Origin: Burkholderiales bacterium
GTDB lineage: Bacteria; Pseudomonadota; Gammaproteobacteria; Burkholderiales; Casimicrobiaceae
Assembly (NCBI GenBank): GCA_031277445.1
Contig: JAITMH010000155.1
Coordinates: 1 to 5,884, forward strand
Direction: 5' to 3'
DNA: 5,884 nucleotides
This document shows, in pieces, positions 1 through 4,716 of this stretch. The notes beneath the pieces are model-generated. The model was not told where the DNA came from. It did not search any database and saw nothing but the letters and a program-made list of their open reading frames with translations. Position 1 is the first letter of the stretch. Every line of letters starts with the position of its first letter. The position numbers were made by a program, and so were the translations under genes.

Positions 1-144
1 GCCTGTGCCGCTACCATTCGCGTGAAACTGCTCAAGATCGGGGTGGTGATTATACGCAACACGCGCCGCGTGCGTTTTTTGCTGACCTCACATCATCCAC
101 TCAAGCACGTCTTCCTCACCGCCGTGCAAGCGCTTGCACCATAA
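1..144 (+). CDS. IS1380-family transposase, C-terminal fragment (5' end outside window)
   Basis: The reading frame is open from the first base and ends at TAA 142-144, giving 47 residues. The fragment contains IRVKLLKIGVVIIRNTRRVR followed by FLLTSHHP. This is the characteristic C-terminus of IS1380-type DDE transposases: a basic strand-rich segment after the last catalytic acidic residue, then a short helix before the stop. The enzyme would catalyse cut-and-paste movement of its own element. The catalytic core lies outside the window, so I cannot say whether the gene is intact. About 175 bp of non-coding DNA separates the stop from the presumed inverted repeat, which is normal for this family. 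The family call rests on recognising the C-terminal motif only. Confidence 0.75.
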   Translation, partial: ACAATIRVKLLKIGVVIIRNTRRVRFLLTSHHPLKHVFLTAVQALAP

Positions 145-319
145 CCCGATTCAAGTGCTGCCCCCGGCACGTTATAAACAATGGGGGTAAGGGGGAGTTG
201 CGCCCCAAAACCGGAGAGAGATCTTCTGCTCTTCCTTCGAGCCTCCTGCGGCGCATTTATTGTGCTGTTCGAGCGTCAATGCGGTGATTCCTGGGGAGGT
301 GATGAAATATCCGGGTAAG
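1..319 (+). mobile_element. Right end of an IS1380-like insertion sequence
   Basis: After the transposase stop come about 155 bp of non-coding DNA, then GATGAAATATCCGGGTAA at 301-318. This resembles the terminal inverted repeats of IS1380-family elements, which usually end in a CCCGG(A)TATTTCATC-type sequence read inward from the other end. I place the element boundary at about 316-319. The matching left end is outside the window, so neither the inverted repeat nor a target duplication can be verified. A copy of a dispersed chromosomal repeat starts immediately afterwards at 320, so the element lies next to or inside that repeat. No gene is visible in 145-319. Confidence 0.6.
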
Positions 320-353
320 CGTCGCGGTTCGCAGGCTCACCACGACCTATGAA
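320..353. repeat. Internally shortened copy of a dispersed repeat
   Basis: Positions 320-330 (CGTCGCGGTTC) and 335-353 (GCTCACCACGACCTATGAA) match the two ends of the longer repeat at 2079-2137. The first block is identical (11 of 11) and the second differs at one base (18 of 19). The central hairpin portion present at 2090-2118 is replaced here by only four bases. The simplest reading is that this copy lost its centre, or that the longer copy gained it. Confidence 0.65.
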
Positions 354-438
354 GCTGACCTCTGACCTCTAATGCCCGAAATGCCATGTTATTATTCATT
401 TTTCGAACCGCACTAATCCGTGCCATCACCCCTGAACC
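354..438 (+). other. Leader region of the PIN-PhoH gene; no clear promoter
   Basis: This AT-richer stretch precedes the PIN-PhoH gene. It holds a short tandem duplication (CTGACCT twice, 355-368) and an AT-rich block at 387-403. I see no convincing -35/-10 pair and no Shine-Dalgarno sequence. An in-frame TGA at 433-435 lies three bases before the ATG, so translation cannot start further upstream in this frame. Confidence 0.4.
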
Positions 439-1878
439 ATGAACGCCAAAGTTGCCCGCCGTCGTTTACACGCCCCCAAAGCCACCCGCCTTTTCGTCCT
501 CGACACCAACGTGCTGTTGCACGACCCGACTTCGCTGTTCCGCTTTCAGGAACACGATATCTACTTGCCGATTCTGGTACTTGAAGAACTCGACGCCCAC
601 AAAAAAGGCAACTCGGAAACCGCCCGCAATGCCCGTCAGGTGTCCCGATTTCTCGACGAACTGATCAACCGGCACATCGCGCAGAAAAACAACGGCATTG
701 CTTCCGGCATCGCGCTCATGCCGCCGAGCGGCGCTTTCCAAGTGGCCGGTTCGCTTTTTCTGCAAACCGACGTCATTCCGCCATCGACACTTCCCTTCCC
801 TTCGGCGCGTACCGACAACCAGATTCTCGCCATCGTCAAACACCTCGGCGCACAACACCCGGAACGCGATGTCTTTCTGGTCACCAAAGACATCAATATG
901 CGCATCAAAGCGCAAGCGCTGAATCTTAACGCCGAAGATTATTTCACCGACAAAGTTCTCGAAGATTCCGATCTGCTCTACACCGGCGCGACCGAACTTC
1001 CGCAGGATTTCTGGGACACCCACGGTAAAAATATGGAATCCTGGCAACAGGGCGGGCATACGCTGTACCGTGTTTCCGGCCCGTTGACAGCAGCGTTGCA
1101 CCTTAACGAAATGGTGTATCTCGAACGCGCTGGCGAAGCGCCGTTCTACGCAACCGTCAAAGAGATCGACGCGAAAGGCGTCGTCCTGCAAACCATCAAG
1201 GATTACACGCATGCCAAAAACGCCGTATGGGGCATTACCGCCCGCAACCGTGAGCAAAACTTCGCGTTGAATTTGCTGATGAATCCGGAAATTGATCTCG
1301 TCACCATGGCCGGTCAGGCCGGAACCGGCAAAACCCTTTTAACACTGGCCGCCGGACTGATGCTGGCGCTCGAATTCAAGAAGTACACCGAAATCGTCAT
1401 CACCCGTGTCACCGTTCCGGTCGGGGAAGACATCGGTTTTCTGCCCGGCACCGAAGAAGAAAAGATGACGCCATGGATGGGTGCGCTCGAAGACAATCTG
1501 GAAGTTTTGCATCAAACCGAAGAAGATGCCGGTGCATGGGGACGCGCCGCCACCCGCGATTTGCTGCGCGCCCATATCAAAATCAAAAGCCTTAACTTCA
1601 TGCGCGGTCGCACCTTCGTCAAAAAGTTTTTGATCATCGACGAAGCGCAAAACCTGACCTCCAAACAAATGAAGACCTTGATCACCCGCGCCGGTCCCGG
1701 AACCAAAGTTGTCTGCCTGGGCAACCTCGCCCAAATCGACACCCCCTACCTCACCGAAGGCAGCTCAGGATTGACCTACGTTGTTGACCGGATGAAAGAC
1801 TGGAAATACGCCGGCCACATCACACTGGCGCGTGGCGAACGTTCGAGGTTGTCCGACTACGCGTCGGAGACGTTGTAG
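439..1878 (+). CDS. phoH2: PIN-PhoH fusion protein (PhoH family RNA-acting ATPase/RNase)
   Basis: The 479-residue protein has two domains. The N-terminal PIN domain (about 17-175) has acidic residues where the family binds metal: D22 in FVLDTNVLL, E49/E50, D126 and D151 (VTKD). The C-terminal PhoH ATPase domain (about 250-479) carries Walker A GQAGTGKT (292-299), Walker B FLIIDEAQN (397-405, D401/E402), a CLGNLAQID sensor-like motif near 424-434 and the closing RGERSRL. Length and order fit the PIN-PhoH subgroup; characterised mycobacterial PhoH2 is an RNA helicase and RNase, so a cytoplasmic RNA-processing role is inferred. The ATG at 439 is the earliest possible start because of an in-frame TGA at 433-435, and the next Met is residue 94. 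No Shine-Dalgarno is visible. The TAG stop lies inside a dispersed repeat. The gene converges on brnTA. Confidence 0.93.
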   Translation: MNAKVARRRLHAPKATRLFVLDTNVLLHDPTSLFRFQEHDIYLPILVLEELDAHKKGNSETARNARQVSRFLDELINRHIAQKNNGIASGIALMPPSGAFQVAGSLFLQTDVIPPSTLPFPSARTDNQILAIVKHLGAQHPERDVFLVTKDINMRIKAQALNLNAEDYFTDKVLEDSDLLYTGATELPQDFWDTHGKNMESWQQGGHTLYRVSGPLTAALHLNEMVYLERAGEAPFYATVKEIDAKGVVLQTIKDYTHAKNAVWGITARNREQNFALNLLMNPEIDLVTMAGQAGTGKTLLTLAAGLMLALEFKKYTEIVITRVTVPVGEDIGFLPGTEEEKMTPWMGALEDNLEVLHQTEEDAGAWGRAATRDLLRAHIKIKSLNFMRGRTFVKKFLIIDEAQNLTSKQMKTLITRAGPGTKVVCLGNLAQIDTPYLTEGSSGLTYVVDRMKDWKYAGHITLARGERSRLSDYASETL

Positions 1879-1905
1879 GTTGGGGTGAGCGCAGCGAACC
1901 CCAAC
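1875..1905. repeat. Dispersed palindromic repeat overlapping the PIN-PhoH stop codon
   Basis: This hairpin repeat has an 8-bp perfect stem: GTTGGGGT (1879-1886) pairs with ACCCCAAC (1898-1905) around an 11-base loop. The GTAGGTTGGGGTGAGC-type repeat is a familiar REP-like element in proteobacterial and other genomes (recalled from general knowledge). Its GTAG opening provides the TAG stop (1876-1878) of the upstream gene. It may act as a 3' stabiliser or bidirectional transcription barrier, but no U-run follows. Confidence 0.7.
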
Positions 1906-1915
1906 GGGTTGGTTT

Positions 1916-1959
1916 CTCGCGGAGCGAGTAGCCCGGATAAGCGAAGCGCCATCCGGGGA
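1916..1959. repeat. REP-like palindromic repeat (GTAGCCCGGAT type)
   Basis: A small hairpin CTCGC-GGA-GCGAG (1916-1928) runs directly into GTAGCCCGGATAAGCGAAGC. There CCCGGAT (1932-1938) pairs with ATCCGGG (1951-1957) across a 12-base loop. GTAGCCCGGAT...ATCCGGG repeats are widespread dispersed hairpins in proteobacteria. No coding potential is seen. Confidence 0.7.
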
Positions 1960-1966
1960 GCGAGGT

Positions 1967-1990
1967 GGAGCGCGGGCGTCCCGCCCGCAA
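1967..1990. repeat. GC-rich hairpin repeat
   Basis: GCGGGCG (1972-1978) pairs perfectly with CGCCCGC (1982-1988) across a 3-base loop. It sits within the GGAGCGCGGGCGTCCCGCCC-type repeat seen in many environmental bacterial genomes. It is the third distinct repeat in this cluster. Confidence 0.65.
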
Positions 1991-1994
1991 CAAA

Positions 1995-2036
1995 CCCCCG
2001 TCGGCTTCGCCGACACCCCCTTTGAAAAGGGGGCAA
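1995..2036. repeat. Double-hairpin dispersed repeat
   Basis: Two consecutive hairpins are present. GTCGGC (2000-2005) pairs with GCCGAC (2009-2014) across a TTC loop, and CCCCCTTT (2016-2023) pairs with AAAGGGGG (2026-2033) across a 2-base gap. The second is nearly loop-less, so it is better seen as a DNA palindrome or cruciform-type motif than a stable RNA hairpin. No coding sequence is visible here. Confidence 0.65.
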
Positions 2037-2077
2037 GGCGGAGGCTTTCCTTCTTCGCGGCTTCGCGTGAGGTTGAT

Positions 2078-2137
2078 ACGTCGCGGTTCCCGCCACGCTT
2101 CGCTCGCGGCTAAAGGCCGCTCACCACGACCTACGAA
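2078..2137. repeat. Full-length copy of the dispersed repeat also found at 320-353
   Basis: Its ends, 2079-2089 and 2119-2137, match the shortened copy near the insertion sequence. The centre contains an imperfect hairpin, GCGGC (2106-2110) with GCCGC (2116-2120), plus flanking partly complementary arms. It abuts the stop of brnA (2143), so it forms the 3' flank of the toxin-antitoxin operon. Confidence 0.65.
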
Positions 2138-2142
2138 CTGCT

Positions 2143-2436
2143 CTAAGCCGAATGCCTTTCCTCACGGATCACCTTCCGCAAAGTTTCAGCGATATCGAAT
2201 CCGCGCATGGCTTCGCGCAGCGTTGCGTTCATCAGCGTCTGGTATCCTCGCCCGCCCGCCTTGGCCTTGTACCAGGCCACCACATCGGGGTCGAGCGTGA
2301 TATTGATTTTCAGCTTTTTCCCGACGGGTTTCAGGCCGACACGATGCACGGCATTGGCAAAATCTTCAGCCGTCCAAACCGGCGCTTCATCCAGATCGTC
2401 GAGATCAGAGGCTTGCAAAGTAGTTTTCTCGCTCAT
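2143..2436 (-). CDS. brnA: BrnA-family antitoxin / autorepressor
   Basis: A 97-residue protein beginning MSEKTT. The acidic N-terminal part (about 1-35, with DLDDLDEAPVWTAEDF) would contact the toxin. The C-terminal half looks like a ribbon-helix-helix DNA-binding domain: strand KLKINITLD (41-49), then helices containing DVVAWYKAKAGGRGYQTLMN (51-70). This matches the BrnA antitoxin family, which neutralises BrnT and represses its own operon as a toxin-antitoxin complex. I chose the ATG at 2434-2436 rather than the longer frame from 2496, because AAAGG lies 9 bases upstream and the extra N-terminus is only a shadow of brnT. The start overlaps the end of brnT by 32 bp, which implies translational coupling. 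Confidence 0.9.
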   Translation of the reverse strand: MSEKTTLQASDLDDLDEAPVWTAEDFANAVHRVGLKPVGKKLKINITLDPDVVAWYKAKAGGRGYQTLMNATLREAMRGFDIAETLRKVIREERHSA

Positions 2437-2674
2437 AGCGCACCGCCTTTCGCATGGAAATAATACGAATCTCGTTTTCTGTTTCGGTGTGGGCAATGAC
2501 CACGACCTTGTCTTTCAGAAGACCCATTGTGGAAAAACGCGCTTCACCGTAGGCAAAGCGATGATCTTGGCGCATCAATGTATGGCCGGAAAACACCTGC
2601 TCTGCATCGGAAAAATCCAAGCCATGCTTTTTCAAGTTGGCGAGGCGCTTCTCCGGGTTCCAAGTGAATTCCAT
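2405..2674 (-). CDS. brnT: BrnT-family ribonuclease toxin
   Basis: An 89-residue protein of typical BrnT length and layout: W5, the basic segment KRLANLKKHGLDF (9-21), YGEARF (42-47) and the C-terminal RIISMRKAVRYERENY (70-85). BrnT toxins have a RelE-like fold and cleave RNA to arrest growth; the basic and aromatic residues in these segments form the active surface in the characterised family. The toxin gene comes first in the operon, as expected for brnTA. All family hallmarks are present, so the toxin looks intact. ATG 2672-2674 has no Shine-Dalgarno sequence, and the predicted promoter is so close that the mRNA may be leaderless. The gene is divergent from the SDR gene. Confidence 0.92.
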   Translation of the reverse strand: MEFTWNPEKRLANLKKHGLDFSDAEQVFSGHTLMRQDHRFAYGEARFSTMGLLKDKVVVIAHTETENEIRIISMRKAVRYERENYFASL

Positions 2675-2681
2675 GGTTCAG

Positions 2682-2710
2682 ATAATAAAGATAATTATCT
2701 TCCCTGTCAA
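2682..2710 (-). promoter_or_regulatory. Predicted sigma70 promoter of brnTA
   Basis: Reading the minus strand, TTGACA (2710-2705, perfect -35) is followed by exactly 17 bases and TATTAT (2687-2682, 5 of 6 matches to the -10). Seven bases then separate the -10 from the brnT ATG. A start point at the usual distance would fall at or within a base or two of the initiation codon. This is the best promoter match in the window. Confidence 0.75.
2688..2701. promoter_or_regulatory. Perfect 14-bp palindrome, candidate BrnA operator
   Basis: AAGATAATTATCTT is identical on both strands and lies entirely within the 17-bp spacer of the brnTA promoter. A ribbon-helix-helix antitoxin bound there would block RNA polymerase. 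BrnA-type autorepression is known for the family; the assignment of this exact site is inferred from position and symmetry. A further GATAAT half-site copy lies at 2681-2686. Confidence 0.65.
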
Positions 2711-2754
2711 GCAGGCAGTTCTGATACACTCCCACTCACCTTGTTAAAACATCC

Positions 2755-2758
2755 GGAG
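2755..2758 (+). promoter_or_regulatory. Shine-Dalgarno of the SDR gene
   Basis: GGAG lies 6 bases before the ATG at 2765 and supports that start. A TACACT at 2725-2730 could be a weak -10, but I see no convincing -35 upstream of it. Confidence 0.6.
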
Positions 2759-2764
2759 TAAGAA

Positions 2765-3646
2765 ATGAAACGAGACAAAACTTTGACATGGACGCCACCG
2801 GCGACGCTCGACTTCACCGGTAAAAACATCGTCATCGTCGGCGGAACAGGCGGCATCGGACGCGCCCTCGCGCATCAATGTGCCGCAAAAGGCGCACAAG
2901 TGACCGTCGTCGGGCGCACTTTCCGCGACGAAGGCACGGCGGGAATCACCCCGTTGTTGGCAGACCTGAGCAAAATGAAAGAGGCCGAGCGCGTGGGACA
3001 AATGCTGCCTGCGGAGGAACTGGACGCCCTCCTCTTCACGACCGGCATCTTTGCGGACTATGTTCGTCAGGAGACGGCTGACGGGCTTGAGAAAGACATG
3101 GCCATCAGTTACCTCAGCCGGCTGGTGGTCCTGCGGAGCATGGGTTCTCGTCTCAACCAAACGCGACCGGATAACAAAAGACCGCGTGTGTTCATCATGG
3201 GTTATCCCGGCACAGGACGGCAAGCTGTCATCAACGACATGAACAGCGAAAAAAACTACGCCCGCTGGACGGCGCACCAGAACGCCGTCGCCGGAAATGA
3301 AGCCCTGGTTTACGACGCCTCAAAGCGCTACCCGAACCTCGACGTCTTTGGACTCAACCCCGGATTCGTGCAGACCGACATACGCGACGAAATCTTTTTC
3401 AAGCGCGGCGGCATCCTGAATAAAATCGGATTCTGGATCACGGCTTTCATGACGAGAACGCCGGAGGATTACGCGCAGCGCGTCCTGCCTCTTTTTGTTG
3501 CGTCGGAACTCACCGGACAAAGCGGCAAACACTTCGACAAAAACGGAAACGCGATCCTGCCGTCGAACTGGATCAATGACGCCAACTGCAAAGAATTGAT
3601 TCGGGTGTCAGAAGCGTTGATCTCTCGCGCCGGCGTGACGGTTTGA
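2765..3646 (+). CDS. Short-chain dehydrogenase/reductase-fold protein, catalytic dyad not conserved
   Basis: A 293-residue protein with a Rossmann fold of the SDR type. The dinucleotide-binding motif GGTGGIG is at 26-32 after strand NIVIV, TTGI (92-95) stands in for the NNAG motif, and LNPGFVQTD (197-205) is the post-catalytic PG motif. Where classical SDRs have Ser after strand 5, this protein has RVFIMGYPG (141-149). Where YxxxK is expected, about 28 residues before the PG motif, it reads HQNAV (171-175). A YDASK does occur at 183-187, but only 16 residues before the PG motif, too close for the usual geometry. It could therefore be a divergent or atypical enzyme, or a non-catalytic NAD(P)-binding protein. 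Substrate unknown. It is transcribed divergently from brnTA and convergently with serB. The GGAG ribosome site supports the start. Confidence 0.85.
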   Translation: MKRDKTLTWTPPATLDFTGKNIVIVGGTGGIGRALAHQCAAKGAQVTVVGRTFRDEGTAGITPLLADLSKMKEAERVGQMLPAEELDALLFTTGIFADYVRQETADGLEKDMAISYLSRLVVLRSMGSRLNQTRPDNKRPRVFIMGYPGTGRQAVINDMNSEKNYARWTAHQNAVAGNEALVYDASKRYPNLDVFGLNPGFVQTDIRDEIFFKRGGILNKIGFWITAFMTRTPEDYAQRVLPLFVASELTGQSGKHFDKNGNAILPSNWINDANCKELIRVSEALISRAGVTV

Positions 3647-3658
3647 ATGTTTGATTCT

Positions 3659-3686
3659 CCCCTCTCTCGCGGAAAGCGTGAGGGGG
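3659..3686. repeat. Imperfect hairpin just after the SDR stop
   Basis: CCCCTC (3659-3664) pairs with GAGGGG (3680-3686 region) and CGC with GCG across a short loop, with an asymmetric bulge. It belongs to the CCCCTCTC...GAGGGG class of repeats also seen at 4814-4836. It starts 12 bases after the SDR stop. Confidence 0.45.
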
Positions 3687-3697
3687 ATGGATTCTGC

Positions 3698-3731
3698 GTC
3701 CTGCGACTTCGCGCAGGACGACAGTAATTTT
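3698..3731 (+). terminator. Hairpin with downstream T-run, possible terminator of the SDR gene
   Basis: GTCCTGCG (3698-3705) pairs perfectly with CGCAGGAC (3712-3719) around a 6-base loop. A T-rich run follows about 8 bases later (3728-3732). The stem resembles dispersed REP-type hairpins, so the terminator role is inferred from its position between the convergent SDR and serB genes. The gap before the T-run is longer than ideal. Confidence 0.45.
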
Positions 3732-3798
3732 TCGTGGCTTTCGTGTTTTTCGTGGTTAAAAATGTTTTTCTCCGCGTTCTCCGCGCCTCCGCGTGAGA
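3726..3798. repeat. Dispersed repeat (TTTCGTGG / CTCCGCG units) downstream of serB
   Basis: The stretch begins with three degenerate TTTCGTG(G/T) units (3728-3756) and continues with CTCCGCG units ending in CCTCCGCGTGAGA (3786-3798). Its last 31 bases (3768-3798) are identical to 4844-4874 near the end of rnr. Composite repeats of this kind are known from many environmental bacterial genomes. It ends 8 bases from the serB stop and has no coding potential. Confidence 0.75.
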
Positions 3799-3806
3799 CC
3801 CTCTCC

Positions 3807-4664
3807 TCAACAAAAACAATTCACAATCGCGTCCAAGCCGCAATGATCAATCGCATGCGTTGCCGCACTGCGTACTTTCGGTTTGGCGTGGTACGCAAAC
3901 GATATATCTGCGGCTTGAAACATCATCAAATCGTGGGCGCCGTCGCCGATAGCAACCGACATTGGTTTGCCCGGCGTCGCATATTTCGTCTTGAACGCGC
4001 TCAACTGCGCCGCTTTTCCGGCAGCGCCGAGAACTTCTCCGATGACGCGCCCTGTCAATTCGCCGTCAACAATCTCCAGCGTATTGGCGGCGGCGTAAGT
4101 AAATCCTAAACGATCTCGCAACCGCTCTGTGAAAAACGTAAAGCCGCCGGACACCAGAATACTCTTTGCACCCGCCGTGTGAAACGCTTCCAGCATCGCT
4201 TCTGCTCCAGGCGACAGAATGAGACGGGACTCGTAAATCTCCGCCAGCGCCGCCTCGGGAACACCTTTCAATAGCGCCACACGCGCCATCAAACTTTCCC
4301 TGAAATCAAGTTCACCGCGCATCGCCCGCTCGGTGATTTCTGACACCTGCGGCTTGATGCCGATCATGTCGGCGATTTCGTCAATACATTCGATAGTAAT
4401 CAGCGTCGAATCCATGTCCATCGCCAGCACACACACATCTTGCAGGCGACGCGCATGCGGCACCAACGCCACATCAAATCCCCTTTGCGACAAATCCGCC
4501 GCCGCTTGCGAAGGCGTTCTGACGTGGCGTAATCGGTAAACCGGCGGCAATTGCCGAATTTCTTCCCAACCATCCGCACCGGCATCTTCCACCCAGCCAT
4601 CCAGATCAAGCGGTAATGCCGTGGGCGCTTGAAAGACCAAATCGAAATCAGCTTCTTTCTTCAT
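3807..4664 (-). CDS. serB: Phosphoserine phosphatase SerB
   Basis: A 285-residue HAD-superfamily enzyme that hydrolyses L-phosphoserine to serine and phosphate, the last step of serine biosynthesis, in the cytoplasm. Motif I is DMDST (83-87, nucleophile D83, acid/base D85), followed by TIECIDEIAD (90-99) and AMRGELDFRES (114-124), which shape the substrate pocket. Motif II is SGG (172-174), motif III is probably K217, and motif IV is GDGAHD (240-245, D241 and D245), followed by AKPKVR (260-265). The usual motif IV is GDGAND, so H244 replaces a highly conserved Asn. The N-terminal 80 residues are the ACT-like extension typical of proteobacterial SerB. Start ATG 4662-4664 has AGGG five bases upstream. 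It lies 52 bp downstream of rnr on the same strand, so co-transcription is possible. Confidence 0.93.
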   Translation of the reverse strand: MKKEADFDLVFQAPTALPLDLDGWVEDAGADGWEEIRQLPPVYRLRHVRTPSQAAADLSQRGFDVALVPHARRLQDVCVLAMDMDSTLITIECIDEIADMIGIKPQVSEITERAMRGELDFRESLMARVALLKGVPEAALAEIYESRLILSPGAEAMLEAFHTAGAKSILVSGGFTFFTERLRDRLGFTYAAANTLEIVDGELTGRVIGEVLGAAGKAAQLSAFKTKYATPGKPMSVAIGDGAHDLMMFQAADISFAYHAKPKVRSAATHAIDHCGLDAIVNCFC

Positions 4665-4716
4665 TTTATCCCTTTAATAACCGCAAAGAACGCACAGATC
4701 AAGCATCAGAAATGCA

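Noticed and set aside
355..370. Short tandem duplication CTGACCT x2
   Set aside because: Two copies of seven bases can arise by chance, and nothing nearby gives it a role.
466..1257. Long minus-strand open frame inside the PIN-PhoH gene
   Set aside because: It is antisense to a strongly conserved gene with all motifs intact, and its translation resembles no protein I know. It is a shadow of codon usage.
2016..2033. CCCCCTTT/AAAGGGGG as a rho-independent terminator
   Set aside because: The two halves are separated by only 2 bases, so an RNA hairpin must open several pairs, and no U-run follows on either strand.
1875..2137. CRISPR array
   Set aside because: The repeats differ from one another, are palindromic and have no regular spacers; no cas gene is present.
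1857..2300. Open frames across the repeat cluster (both strands)
   Set aside because: They are read out of repeats and lack ribosome sites. Repeats of this type often yield spurious arginine/proline-rich frames.
2437..2496. 20-residue N-terminal extension of BrnA from an upstream ATG
   Set aside because: The extension is out-of-frame brnT sequence; the ATG at 2436 has a good ribosome site and gives the usual BrnA length.
4674..4703. Possible serB promoter (TTGATC, 17 bases, TATTAA on the minus strand)
   Set aside because: Both hexamers match only 4 of 6, and the implied start point would fall downstream of the serB ribosome site, which would make that site useless.
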